Assembly: GCA_026394715.1 (NCBI GenBank)
Contig: JAPKXR010000217.1
Location: forward strand, 1 to 32,534
Length of the DNA stretch: 32,534 nt
From: Methanomicrobiales archaeon
GTDB lineage: Archaea > Halobacteriota > Methanomicrobia > Methanomicrobiales > Methanospirillaceae
Reading direction: 5' to 3'
Within the stretch, counting starts at the first letter, position 1. The number at the start of each line of letters is the position of its first letter. The notes below the pieces were generated by a model, which saw only the letters and a list, made by a program, of their open reading frames with translations, made no database searches and had not been told where the DNA came from. The position numbers were made by a program, and so were the translations under genes. Shown piece by piece: positions 24,031 to 32,474 of the stretch.

Positions 24031-25215
24031 ATGAAGTACAGGTTTGCATCCCGCATGGAAAAGACTCCCCGGTCGTTTATCAGGGAGATACTCAAAGTGA
24101 CTGAAGACCCAAAAATCATCTCGTTTGCTGGAGGGCTGCCCAATCCCGCGCTCTTCCCGGTAGAGGGGCTTATTGAGGCGGCACGTGATGTCCTGACTGA
24201 AGATGCAACGTCGGCACTACAGTACTCCACAACGGAGGGTTACCTGCCACTCCGTGAATTTATTGCAAAACGGTACCTGAAACGGACAGGCTTGTCTGTC
24301 TCACCCGAACATATCCTGATTACGAATGGTTCACAACAATGTCTCGACCTTATCGGGAAGGTACTTATTGACCCGGGAGATCCGGTGGCGATCGAAAGGC
24401 CGGGATACCTTGGGGCAATCCAGGCATTTTCGCTCTACGAACCACAATTCGTCGAAGTCCCGCTGCTTGAAGACGGTCCTGACACGCACGTATTATCGCA
24501 GGTCCTGGATACCTATTCACCAACGTTGTTCTACGGTGTGACTAATTTCCAGAACCCCACCGGTATATCGTACTCCGGGGAAAAGCGAAGAGAAGTTGCG
24601 AGAGTCCTGTCAGAATACGACACCCTCTTTATTGAGGACGATGCATACGGGGAACTCAGGTTCAGGGGGGATGACCTGCCCCTTGTCAGCAATTATCTTC
24701 CCGGGCAGGGGGTGATCACCGGGTCATTCTCAAAAATTATTGCCCCGGGAATGAGGATGGGCTGGATTACTGCACCTCCCGAGGTGTTTGCACAGGTGGT
24801 GACTGCAAAACAGGCCTCAGACCTGCATTCCAACTACCTGACCCAGCGGATTATCTACCAATTTCTGGCCAATAATGATATCGATCAACATATCCGACAT
24901 ATCCGCGAGGTGTACCGATACCAGCGCGATATCATGGTCCGGATAATCGAAGAGACATTTCCACCTGGCATAACAATCACACGCCCTGATGGTGGGATGT
25001 TCCTCTGGGTTTCGTTCCCCCCTGGTTTTTCTACGATGGACCTCTTTCATACCGCAATTAAGGAGAATGTTGCGTTTGTGCCTGGTAACCCCTTTTATAC
25101 CGATGGCAGCGGCTCAAATACCATGCGACTGAATTATTCGAATTCTGACGAGGAACAGATTGTCGAAGGGATCACCCGGTTGTCAAAGGCAATCCGGAGG
25201 ACACTCAAAGATTAA
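24031..25215 (+). CDS. PLP-dependent class I/II aminotransferase (2-aminoadipate/LysN type)
   Basis: Fold-type I aminotransferase of 394 residues. Visible family marks: FAGGLPNPALFP near 33-44, the cofactor-phosphate segment NGSQQCLDL near 99-107, NFQNPTGISYS near 172-182, the PLP aspartate in FIEDDAYGEL, the Schiff-base lysine Lys235 in GSFSKIIAPGMRMGW, and the substrate-carboxylate arginine in NTMRLNYSN. This pattern is typical of the LysN/alpha-aminoadipate, kynurenine and multi-substrate group. The substrate is probably an aromatic, branched or dicarboxylic 2-oxo acid, which cannot be decided from sequence alone. It stands alone, with long spacers on both sides. Confidence 0.92.
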   Translation: MKYRFASRMEKTPRSFIREILKVTEDPKIISFAGGLPNPALFPVEGLIEAARDVLTEDATSALQYSTTEGYLPLREFIAKRYLKRTGLSVSPEHILITNGSQQCLDLIGKVLIDPGDPVAIERPGYLGAIQAFSLYEPQFVEVPLLEDGPDTHVLSQVLDTYSPTLFYGVTNFQNPTGISYSGEKRREVARVLSEYDTLFIEDDAYGELRFRGDDLPLVSNYLPGQGVITGSFSKIIAPGMRMGWITAPPEVFAQVVTAKQASDLHSNYLTQRIIYQFLANNDIDQHIRHIREVYRYQRDIMVRIIEETFPPGITITRPDGGMFLWVSFPPGFSTMDLFHTAIKENVAFVPGNPFYTDGSGSNTMRLNYSNSDEEQIVEGITRLSKAIRRTLKD

Positions 25216-25580
25216 TTATCCTGATTTCTGGTCCAGAAAAAATTCATACATTCCGGGGTGGATAGGGTTGGACGGGGCCGGCTCATCAATGTTTTTTTGT
25301 TATTTTTATGAAATTCTTCCTGCCTGAAAGAAAAAATCGCTCGCGATGTCTTTCTGAATCATTCATTCGCCGGTGGAGTCGGGTGGATAAGATCCGAATC
25401 AGGGTCTATAGGAAACCCCATTAACCAGGAAATCCTGTTGTTGAATGGGTACCCGAATCATAGAACAAGAGGGTGTAGAAGGAACTCCCTGTGTCCGGAA
25501 CCTGGTACCCGTGAATTTTCCATGCACTTAACACGGGGGATTACATCCTGTCTCAACTCACGCTTCCTTCCGTCGAAGCT
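25216..25580. other. intergenic spacer
   Basis: Convergent spacer between the aminotransferase and the flavoprotein gene. Only weak features are seen: a T-rich stretch TTTTTTTGTTATTTTTATG near 25290-25310, which would serve the aminotransferase as a terminator, and a 6-bp CCCGTG/CACGGG inverted repeat near 25508-25540. No gene is recognised. Confidence 0.5.
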
Positions 25581-26816
25581 TTATTTTCGCGTAATGATTG
25601 CGTTTGCTGCCAGGTAACCGGTTGAAAACGCTGCCTGCAGGTTGTAGCCTCCGGTATCCCCGTCGATATCAATCACTTCCCCGGCGAAATACAACCCCTG
25701 AACAAGCCGTGACTCCATCGATTTTGGGTCAATTTCCTGCAGGGACACCCCGCCCCCTGTGACCATCGCCTCATTGAACCCCCCGAGTTTCGCGACAATG
25801 ACTGGAAATTCCAACAGGTTGGTAACAAGGGTATTCCTCTGCTGCTTTGTGAGATGTGCACAAGTCAGGTCATCAGGGACACCTGATAGTTTCAGCAGTG
25901 TTGCGACGAGACGTTCCGGGACTTTGTACTGCAATACAATTGTCTTTACGTTGGAGACAGGATGAGTAGCAATCTTCTCCGTGAGGTCTTTTACAAACTG
26001 ATCTTTCGAAACGGGACCTGCAAATGATAACCTGATCGTATCACGGGGGTGGATGAACCGTGAATAGTCAAGGATCCCCGGGCCCGATAATCCCTGGTGC
26101 GTAAAGAGCAGGTCGCCCCTGTGGCTGCCAACTTTTTTCCCGCTCCTCCAGAGCGAAAAGTGCAGTGATTCAAACGAGATGCCGGCAAGGTCACCAAACT
26201 GGTACCCGTCGGCGATGACCGGTGACAGTGCAGGGGCAGGCCCTACAATCGTGTGGCCGAGTGACGAGGCGAAATGGTACCCGTCCCCCGTTGATCCGGT
26301 CCCGGGATACGAAACCCCTCCCGTAGCGATAACAAGCGAATTCCCACAATATATCGTGTCCCGGGTAACAACAAAAAACTGCCCCCCTGTATGGCGCACT
26401 TCCTGCACTGGCGAATGGTACTGCATGGTCACCCCGTAGGTTGAACATTCCTGTTCAAGGATATGGAGCACATCAGTTGATTTCAGCGTTGCGGGGAACA
26501 CTTTCCCTGTTGCGGTTGTCACCATGTCAAGTCCGTGCTCCCGGAAAAAAGAGATGAGGGCAGAATTCGGAAAATTCATCAGTGCAGGTTTAATAAATGG
26601 GCCATGGTCCCCGTAGTGTGAGAAAAAATCATGGATGGGTCCTTCATGGGTAATATTACACTGCCCTGAACCGGCCAGCAATAATTTTTTCCCAGGTGTT
26701 GGATTCTTTTCAATCACCAGCACGTTTTTTCCTGTGCTGGCAGCATTTGCTGCACAGAACAACCCTGCCGGTCCGGCACCGATAATAATTACATCAACCG
26801 TTTTGTTCGTTATCAT
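25581..26816 (-). CDS. HI0933-family FAD-dependent oxidoreductase
   Basis: Flavoprotein of 411 residues. The N-terminal Rossmann loop IIGAGPAGLFCAANAA (about 11-26) and the acidic end of the second strand (VIEKN) bind FAD; KKLLLAGSGQCNIT (about 43-56) is the signature of the HI0933/BaiN-like family, with GGVSYPGTGSTGDGY in the middle and ATGA-type C-terminal GGVSLQEIDPKSMESRLVQGL and GEVIDIDGDTGGYNLQ segments. The family's physiological role is unclear. Its ATG overlaps the pelA stop codon (ATGA, 26813-26816), so it is translated from the rqcH-pelA message. Confidence 0.92.
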   Translation of the reverse strand: MITNKTVDVIIIGAGPAGLFCAANAASTGKNVLVIEKNPTPGKKLLLAGSGQCNITHEGPIHDFFSHYGDHGPFIKPALMNFPNSALISFFREHGLDMVTTATGKVFPATLKSTDVLHILEQECSTYGVTMQYHSPVQEVRHTGGQFFVVTRDTIYCGNSLVIATGGVSYPGTGSTGDGYHFASSLGHTIVGPAPALSPVIADGYQFGDLAGISFESLHFSLWRSGKKVGSHRGDLLFTHQGLSGPGILDYSRFIHPRDTIRLSFAGPVSKDQFVKDLTEKIATHPVSNVKTIVLQYKVPERLVATLLKLSGVPDDLTCAHLTKQQRNTLVTNLLEFPVIVAKLGGFNEAMVTGGGVSLQEIDPKSMESRLVQGLYFAGEVIDIDGDTGGYNLQAAFSTGYLAANAIITRK

Positions 26817-27838
26817 TCTATCCTGTACCGGAGGAGTGCTGCCACGCCGCCGAGTGCATCCAGCCGTTTCCCAGGTTCAAACCCGGTAGAAAAAACAACT
26901 ACGCTGGCATCCGACCGCTCCACCTGGTCCATGATCATTACAATTTCCGGGTCACGTATCAGGGTATCAACGACCAGTATCTCCTCGATCGCACCGCATT
27001 CCCCCGCATTTTTCACCTCGGCTCGTCCATAGGCGACCGGCCCCCCCTTTGAAATGCGTTTTAAAAACTCCCCCATCAGGTTCACCTCGCGAGCCAGCTG
27101 GAGGTCTCCGGCAAGTTTTTCGAGGGTGCCAAGACCGATGACCTCCTGCACTGCCCCTGCACCAGTCCGCCTGGTCTCCACTACGACCGTCTTTGCCGCT
27201 TTTTCACTCTCCCGTGCCCGGAAAAATTTCATAAAATCTTCTTTAATAAAACCGGGTCCTGCAACAACGAGCGGACCATTTACCTGGCCAAGAGGGTCAA
27301 GGACCCGTTCAAAGAAGGAAGTCCTGCTGTTCAGCTCCATACCCTTCCCGCTCCCCATCGTGATCGTGATCACCTGTTCCGGGCCGAAATGTCGTATCCG
27401 GAACAGTTCTGCTTCCCCTTCCTCGATGGTGAGGATATGGATCACATCATATACCGATGCCTTCACCGCCCTGTCAATCCGTTCAAGATCGCTCTTTCTC
27501 CAGGGTCTGATGACTGAAATCTCGTAGCCTGTTTCGATATTGAGGGTGTGGTATGACCCCGCTTCCATCCCGTGCTCGATCAGCCCGGTGACCCGGAGGC
27601 GGTTGGCATAGTGGTGGAACTCGACTTTCTCTACCCTGATCCCAAGCCTGACCGGCCGTTTCTCCGCTTTCTCCGGGCGGATCTTATCTGCGGCCGTGTC
27701 TGCCGTCCGGAGCGTGGTCGCAAACACCAGGTCCCCGGGAGCGATCAGGTGGCTTAAGTGCCAGATGTCATCAATATTTTCAGGGAACAGCCTGATTTCG
27801 CCAAATGATTTCTGTAATTCGCCAAATTCAGCCTTCAT
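26813..27838 (-). CDS. pelA: ribosome rescue factor Pelota (aPelota/Dom34)
   Basis: Release-factor-like protein that enters the empty A site of stalled ribosomes and, with ABCE1, splits the subunits. The 341 residues follow the three-domain plan: an N-terminal Sm-like domain (1-130, with LSHLIAPGDLV), a central domain with the PGF motif (195-197 in VVAGPGFIKEDF) and no GGQ, as expected for Pelota rather than aRF1, and a C-terminal L7Ae-like domain ending in GGVAALLRYRI. The ATG at 27838 lies 31 nt after the rqcH stop. It shares an operon with rqcH and the flavoprotein gene; its partner ABCE1 lies in the divergent operon. Confidence 0.96.
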   Translation of the reverse strand: MKAEFGELQKSFGEIRLFPENIDDIWHLSHLIAPGDLVFATTLRTADTAADKIRPEKAEKRPVRLGIRVEKVEFHHYANRLRVTGLIEHGMEAGSYHTLNIETGYEISVIRPWRKSDLERIDRAVKASVYDVIHILTIEEGEAELFRIRHFGPEQVITITMGSGKGMELNSRTSFFERVLDPLGQVNGPLVVAGPGFIKEDFMKFFRARESEKAAKTVVVETRRTGAGAVQEVIGLGTLEKLAGDLQLAREVNLMGEFLKRISKGGPVAYGRAEVKNAGECGAIEEILVVDTLIRDPEIVMIMDQVERSDASVVVFSTGFEPGKRLDALGGVAALLRYRIE

Positions 27839-27869
27839 AGCCGGTCAGGTCCCCGCTCTTCAAGTTGCC

Positions 27870-29762
27870 CTACCCGGTCTCCACGATATCGGATCCCCCG
27901 GGTGGGACAAATGCCGCAACACCCTCGGTGTTCAGGACTGCTTTATACGCCTTCCATTCGCCATCCGGCACCGTGTCGCGGAGGACCCGGAGCACTTTCT
28001 TTGCGGTATCGTTTGGTTCGAACGTGCCGGGTTTCAGTTCAACGAGGTATTTCGCCCGTGCCTGCACGGTCATTTTCGGCCCGCCGATAATGGCGACTTC
28101 CGGTTCCGTCTGAAAACCGATTGCCGTACCGAGGGGGACGCTTTTTTCATAGTGGCGTTCGCCGCGGACGATGAAGGAACCCCGAGTCACATATTCACCT
28201 GCTTCCGGTGTCTTACTTACCTGGTCAGGCCGGACCGAATAGACATCGGCACTAAAATGACCACTTTTCCATGCCCCCGAGAACGAGGCGGCAAACTGTG
28301 CAACTTCGTCCATGCGGTCTGTTTTTCCCTTGACTATAACGATACTCGCCCCATGCACGTCGGCATGGACGAAGGTATCGCCCCCTTCCATGTACTTCTT
28401 TACGAGTTCTTCGTTCTGTCCGGCGTCCCGTCCGCCGAGGACAAGGACCCCGTCGGTGGTATAGAACCAGCGGAACCGGTGGAACCATTTCTTTTTGAGC
28501 ACCGGGGTCTGGTGCTTCAATATGACCCGTTTTGGTAACGGGCGGTCCATCGCCGCCTTCGCGCCGGCAATTTTCTTTTTATATTTTTTAGACTGCGCAA
28601 AATACCGCCCGAGGTTGACCTCGATATTTTCGTGGACATAAATGGTCACCGTCTCGCCAAAATCCAGGTCGACGGATGACTCTGCCGGGTGGACGGCCAC
28701 AATTTTTTCGCCGGCCCCTGTTTTATTATTTTTAAGGACTGCTTCAATCTCCTGCCATGAATATTTTTTACTGGCTTCATCGAGTGAACTGATCACGTCA
28801 CTGACCAGGGAATAGTTTTCGTAAATTGCCGCAATAATTTTTTCGAGTCGTAGAACCTTATTTTTGAATTTCTTTACCGATTCCAGCTGTTGTTTCCGGA
28901 TGACTTCTTCCTTCGTGAGCCGTTTCTTCTCTTTCTTCTCCCCTTTCGAGAGCCTCACTTCCGGGGAATAAAATGTATCAAGGGCCTCGTTGAACGTGGC
29001 GGGCCGCTTTAATTCACCGGTCTCGCTGGTAATGAACGGGGTGCAGGCGTTGGTCGAAATTATCGGTTCGCGTGCCGTCTCTGCCCTGTGAATCAGGTCC
29101 ATCACGGCCTTCTGAATCACATCCGGGTCAACTGACCCCGCGGGTGCATGCTTGTCGACACCTGTTTCCCTGCAGATATATTCTGCATATGACCCGCCGA
29201 GCAGGCATCCCACGGCGAGTGCCTTAACGATATCCCGCTCATCTTCTTTTAGGAATGTCGCAAAACCGGGACCGTCGTAACGTGTCGGGTCAACGGGTAA
29301 CTGGTATGGCACTCCCGGGATTACGTCCCGATCTTTGAACCGGTGGTGCCAGAGCGGCTTGATGATCGTAAAATTTTCCTCGCAGAATACCACGTTCCCC
29401 GCGTCGAAAAGTTCCACCAGGATATGAAATGTTGTATCCGCCTTGCCGATGTCGAAGATGATAATACGTGAGAGCCCCTGCTGCCGGATGTCGAGAATTT
29501 TCCCACCGGTCAAGTGTTTCCGGAGGAGCATGGGGAATTGTGGTGGAATTTTTGGGGTGTCCGGGAATGAATTCACCAGGTGAAGGCGCTTTCCCGGCTC
29601 GATGATAAGCTGGTATTTTTTGTGTTCTTCACCGTTCAGGCGGATCCCAAGGGTCTTCCCGTCAAACTGGTAGACCTTGTTGACCCAGAGCGGGAGGAGG
29701 TCTTTGAGCTCCGTGGCTACTGCCCTCACATCGATGCCGCTCATTCCTGCGCTTGTTGCCAT
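27870..29762 (-). CDS. rqcH: ribosome quality control protein RqcH/NEMF (NFACT family)
   Basis: Binds the 60S/50S subunit that still carries peptidyl-tRNA and, in bacteria and eukaryotes, adds C-terminal tails to the stalled chain. The 630 residues show an NFACT-N domain (1-130, with Asp11 in SGIDVRAVATEL), helix-hairpin-helix and linker segments, a charged coiled coil (about 270-345, SKGEKKEKKRLTKEEV) and the NFACT-R domain (about 420-540) with GGRDAGQNEELVKKY and HADVHGAS. In the DR motif of NFACT-N, Asp is replaced by Ser98 while Arg99 is kept (QGLSRIII). A TTG at 29795 is in frame, but the ATG at 29762 follows GAGGGGTAG. It leads the rqcH-pelA-flavoprotein operon. Confidence 0.95.
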   Translation of the reverse strand: MATSAGMSGIDVRAVATELKDLLPLWVNKVYQFDGKTLGIRLNGEEHKKYQLIIEPGKRLHLVNSFPDTPKIPPQFPMLLRKHLTGGKILDIRQQGLSRIIIFDIGKADTTFHILVELFDAGNVVFCEENFTIIKPLWHHRFKDRDVIPGVPYQLPVDPTRYDGPGFATFLKEDERDIVKALAVGCLLGGSYAEYICRETGVDKHAPAGSVDPDVIQKAVMDLIHRAETAREPIISTNACTPFITSETGELKRPATFNEALDTFYSPEVRLSKGEKKEKKRLTKEEVIRKQQLESVKKFKNKVLRLEKIIAAIYENYSLVSDVISSLDEASKKYSWQEIEAVLKNNKTGAGEKIVAVHPAESSVDLDFGETVTIYVHENIEVNLGRYFAQSKKYKKKIAGAKAAMDRPLPKRVILKHQTPVLKKKWFHRFRWFYTTDGVLVLGGRDAGQNEELVKKYMEGGDTFVHADVHGASIVIVKGKTDRMDEVAQFAASFSGAWKSGHFSADVYSVRPDQVSKTPEAGEYVTRGSFIVRGERHYEKSVPLGTAIGFQTEPEVAIIGGPKMTVQARAKYLVELKPGTFEPNDTAKKVLRVLRDTVPDGEWKAYKAVLNTEGVAAFVPPGGSDIVETG

Positions 29763-29805
29763 GTATACTACCCCTCGGATTTCATCAATATTCAAATCAC
29801 GGGCC

Positions 29806-29886
29806 GGTCATTACCTTTGTGGGCCACTACCGGGTGCCGTTTACCAAGGCCCGGTCCACATGGGCAGGGTCCCGGTAGTAATGACC
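29806..29886 (-). repeat. 81-nt composite inverted repeat in the rqcH leader
   Basis: The outer arms GGTCATTAC (29806-29814) and GTAATGACC (29878-29886) are perfect complements. Inner arms ACTACCGGG (29826-29834) and CCCGGTAGT (29871-29879) are also perfect, overlapping the outer 3' arm by two bases. On the minus strand the structure would lie at the very 5' end of an rqcH leader of about 130 nt, if the TATA-like box near 29915 is used. The internal loop can form a further GCCC/GGGC helix. It could be a regulatory RNA element or a DNA-level element; the sequence cannot tell which. Confidence 0.6.
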
Positions 29887-29922
29887 ATATAGGTCCCATG
29901 CATTCATATCGTATCTATATTT

Positions 29923-29937
29923 CAATGGTTACCATTG
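29923..29937. promoter_or_regulatory. operator-like 15-bp palindrome
   Basis: CAATGGT-T-ACCATTG is a perfect palindrome around one central base. It sits among the AT-rich boxes between the two divergent operons, a position suited to a dimeric repressor. No regulator is identified. Confidence 0.45.
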
Positions 29938-30223
29938 ATTATAATTCCCCCGAACTTCCCCCTTTTTTTTCACGACGGTACCGTTCACCTGTCAGGTTAT
30001 TCTTCCTTCTCGGGCGGGGCCGGCTGAAAGACTGTACCGGGTAGATTACTATTATAACTACTCATGTCCAATAATAATGAGAAATTCGCAGTTAAACGAC
30101 CTTCGTTTACTGGGATAACCCGGGCTTGAGAATTGTAAAACTGAATGTTGGTACGGGCTGATTTGGCGGTACCGGTTTTGCAGGGCTTTACTCCATAATA
30201 ACAGAGTCTGAAATGGTGCCGTA

Positions 30224-30592
30224 ATGACCGAGGATAAAGCGATAGAAGAGGTAGAAGTACCAAAGAAAAAACTCACTGCGAAAGAGAAGCAGGAGCAGCA
30301 TATCAGCCGGATTAAAAAGACGGCTATCGCCAGTTTTATCGGGATTATTACCGGGATCATCTCGTTTTTAATAGTCCCCGCAACAAGCCTGGCCGGCCTG
30401 AATAATTACACCATGCTGGCCCTGTTCCTGATGCTTGCCGGCGTGGTAGTACAGCGCCATATTTTCATGTTCATGCACCTCGATACCCCGAAAATGAACA
30501 AAAAAGACTGGGTATACCAGGGGTTCATGACGTTCGCCTTCTGGTTCATCTCCTGGAGTATCCTGTTATCTACGGCGCTCAAGGTGAGTTAG
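30224..30592 (+). CDS. small three-helix membrane protein, EMC6-like
   Basis: A 122-residue membrane protein with a long charged cytosolic N-terminus (Lys/Glu-rich, 1-32) and three hydrophobic segments (about 33-51, 63-80 and 98-117). The pattern GIITGIISF in helix 1, a basic loop, and FAFWFISWSILL in helix 3 recalls EMC6, the three-helix partner of the EMC3 insertase, and the related Get2/CAML group; this resemblance is by eye only. The stop codon is three bases before the ABCE1 GTG, so the two are almost certainly co-translated. If not EMC6-like, it is an unassigned archaeal membrane protein. The ATG at 30224 has no strong ribosome binding site. Confidence 0.8.
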   Translation: MTEDKAIEEVEVPKKKLTAKEKQEQHISRIKKTAIASFIGIITGIISFLIVPATSLAGLNNYTMLALFLMLAGVVVQRHIFMFMHLDTPKMNKKDWVYQGFMTFAFWFISWSILLSTALKVS

Positions 30593-30595
30593 GCC

Positions 30596-32368
30596 GTGCG
30601 GATTGCCGTAGTCCACCGTGACCGGTGCCACTCTCAAAAATGTGGTACCGAGTGTATCAGTTACTGCCCCCGCGTGAGGACCGGGGACGAAACCGTCAGC
30701 CTCGGCGAGGACGGAAAAGCTATCGTTTCTGAAGAACTCTGTGTTGGTTGCGGTATCTGTATCAAGAAGTGCCCGTTTGATGCGATTGATATCGTAAGCC
30801 TGCCGGAAGAGCTTGAGCACCCGACGCACCGGTACGGGGCAAACGGTTTTTCCCTCTACGGGCTTCCCATTCCTGTCGAAGGTAAAGTGACCGGAATCCT
30901 CGGGGCAAACGGTATCGGCAAAAGTACGGCGATCAAGGTACTTTCCGGCCAGTTACGTCCGAACCTGGGTGAGACTGAACGTGAGTCCTTCTGGGAAGAA
31001 GTCTTAAAAAAATATGCCGGGACCGAATTCTTCGAATACCTGCAGAAGGTCTCGAAAGGCTCACTCAAAGTAGCGGTGAAGCCGCAATATATCGACTATA
31101 TCCCAAAGGTGTTCAAAGGGACGGTCCGCGACCTCCTCCGGAAAACTGATGAACGAAAGATGCTTGAGGAGTATATCGATTCCCTCTCACTCCGGGCAAT
31201 CCTGGACCATGATATATCCACGTTGTCCGGCGGGGAACTCCAGCGGGTGGCGGCAGCTGCATGTCTCGCACGAGAGGCTGAATTCTACTTCCTTGATGAA
31301 ATCACCCCCTTCCTTGATATTCACCAGCGGATGGCCGTGGCAAAACTGATCCGGGACCTGGCAAAGATCCGCCCGATCATGATCGTCGAACATGACCTCG
31401 CGATCCTTGACATGCTTGCAGATACCGTTCATATCGCCTACGGGAAACCTGCCGTTTTCGGGATTATCACGCAGCCGAAGGGGGTCAGGATCGGGATCAA
31501 CCAGTACCTGGCCGGGTTCCTCAATGAAGAGAATGTCCGTTTCCGGGACACGCAGGTTGTTTTCGAGAAGAGGGCCCATACGAAAGAATCAGACCGGGAG
31601 ACGCTCCTCCAGATACCGGTGATGAGTAAGACGTACGAGGCGTTCTCACTCCGCGTATCAGAAGGTGAGATCAAGGCGGGGGAAGTCCTCGGGGTTGTCG
31701 GTGCAAACGGGATCGGAAAAAGTACGCTTGCCAAGTTGCTCGCCGGTGTTGAAACACCAGATACTGGCCAGATGGACTCGAAACTCCGAGTCTCGTATAA
31801 GCCGCAGTATATCAAGGCGGATATTTCTGATACGGTTGAGTTTTACCTCCGGAGTATCACGACGAAGTTCGACTCCGGTGTCTACCAGCACGAGATCCTC
31901 GAACCGCTGTCCATCGGTCCGATCCTCCAGTCCCCGGTTGATACCCTGTCCGGTGGTGAGCTCCAGCGTGTTGCGATTGCCGCCTGTCTCTCGAGGGATG
32001 CCGACCTCTACATCCTTGACGAGCCAAGTGCTCACCTTGATGTCGAGCAGCGGGTGAAAATCACCCGGATGTTCAAGCGGCATGTAGACGGGAAACAGGC
32101 AGCTATCCTCGTCATCGACCATGATATCTACTTAATTGACATGATCAGCGAACGTATCCTCGTGTTTGAAGGGGAACCGGGGGTATCTGGTGAAGCATTC
32201 GGGCCCTTTGATATGCGTTCCGGGATGAACAGGTTCCTTTCCGAACTAGGGGTCACCTTCAGGCGGGACCAGAGCGGTCGGCCGAGGATTAATAAGCCTG
32301 AATCCTTCCTGGACCGTGAGCAGCGGGCGAACGGCGAGTATTATTATTACACGGACGATGCAGCGTAG
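30596..32368 (+). CDS. abce1: ribosome recycling ATPase ABCE1
   Basis: Twin-ATPase that splits ribosomes after termination or Pelota-mediated rescue. The 590 residues show two [4Fe-4S] clusters at the N-terminus (C11, C16, C20, C24 and C49, C52, C55, C59), NBD1 with Walker A GANGIGKST (103-111), signature LSGGE (210-214) and Walker B FLDE (232-235), a hinge, and NBD2 with a second GANGIGKST, LSGGE and a standard DEPSAHLD. In NBD1 the usual DEPSSYLD D-loop reads DEITPFLD (234-241); the catalytic Glu235 is kept. GTG start three bases after the membrane-protein gene. Confidence 0.97.
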   Translation: MRIAVVHRDRCHSQKCGTECISYCPRVRTGDETVSLGEDGKAIVSEELCVGCGICIKKCPFDAIDIVSLPEELEHPTHRYGANGFSLYGLPIPVEGKVTGILGANGIGKSTAIKVLSGQLRPNLGETERESFWEEVLKKYAGTEFFEYLQKVSKGSLKVAVKPQYIDYIPKVFKGTVRDLLRKTDERKMLEEYIDSLSLRAILDHDISTLSGGELQRVAAAACLAREAEFYFLDEITPFLDIHQRMAVAKLIRDLAKIRPIMIVEHDLAILDMLADTVHIAYGKPAVFGIITQPKGVRIGINQYLAGFLNEENVRFRDTQVVFEKRAHTKESDRETLLQIPVMSKTYEAFSLRVSEGEIKAGEVLGVVGANGIGKSTLAKLLAGVETPDTGQMDSKLRVSYKPQYIKADISDTVEFYLRSITTKFDSGVYQHEILEPLSIGPILQSPVDTLSGGELQRVAIAACLSRDADLYILDEPSAHLDVEQRVKITRMFKRHVDGKQAAILVIDHDIYLIDMISERILVFEGEPGVSGEAFGPFDMRSGMNRFLSELGVTFRRDQSGRPRINKPESFLDREQRANGEYYYYTDDAA

Positions 32369-32474
32369 TATAATAACAGATAACCCATACCAAGCAGGAA
32401 AATAAAGCCCTGTACGGATTTTATTTATTTGCATATCCGCTCATTACTTTTATGGTACGGGTTAGCGCTCCCAA

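Larger units (their letters stand above)
29763..30223. other. divergent control region between rqcH and the membrane-protein gene
   Basis: A 461-nt spacer with no long gene. It holds the inverted repeat at 29806-29886 in the presumed rqcH leader, a 15-bp palindrome at 29923-29937, AT-rich boxes for both directions (GAATTATAATC and AATATAGATAC on the minus strand near 29915-29945; CTATTATAAC on the plus strand near 30050), and a T8 run near 29966. A 21-codon plus-strand ORF (30064-30129, starting MSNNNEKFAV) could be an upstream ORF of the membrane-protein gene. A small hairpin AAACG/CGTTT lies near 30095-30111. Confidence 0.55.

Noticed and set aside
27696-28538. A 280-codon plus-strand frame
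   Set aside because: Antisense to rqcH and pelA, both of which are complete and well supported. No protein-like pattern.
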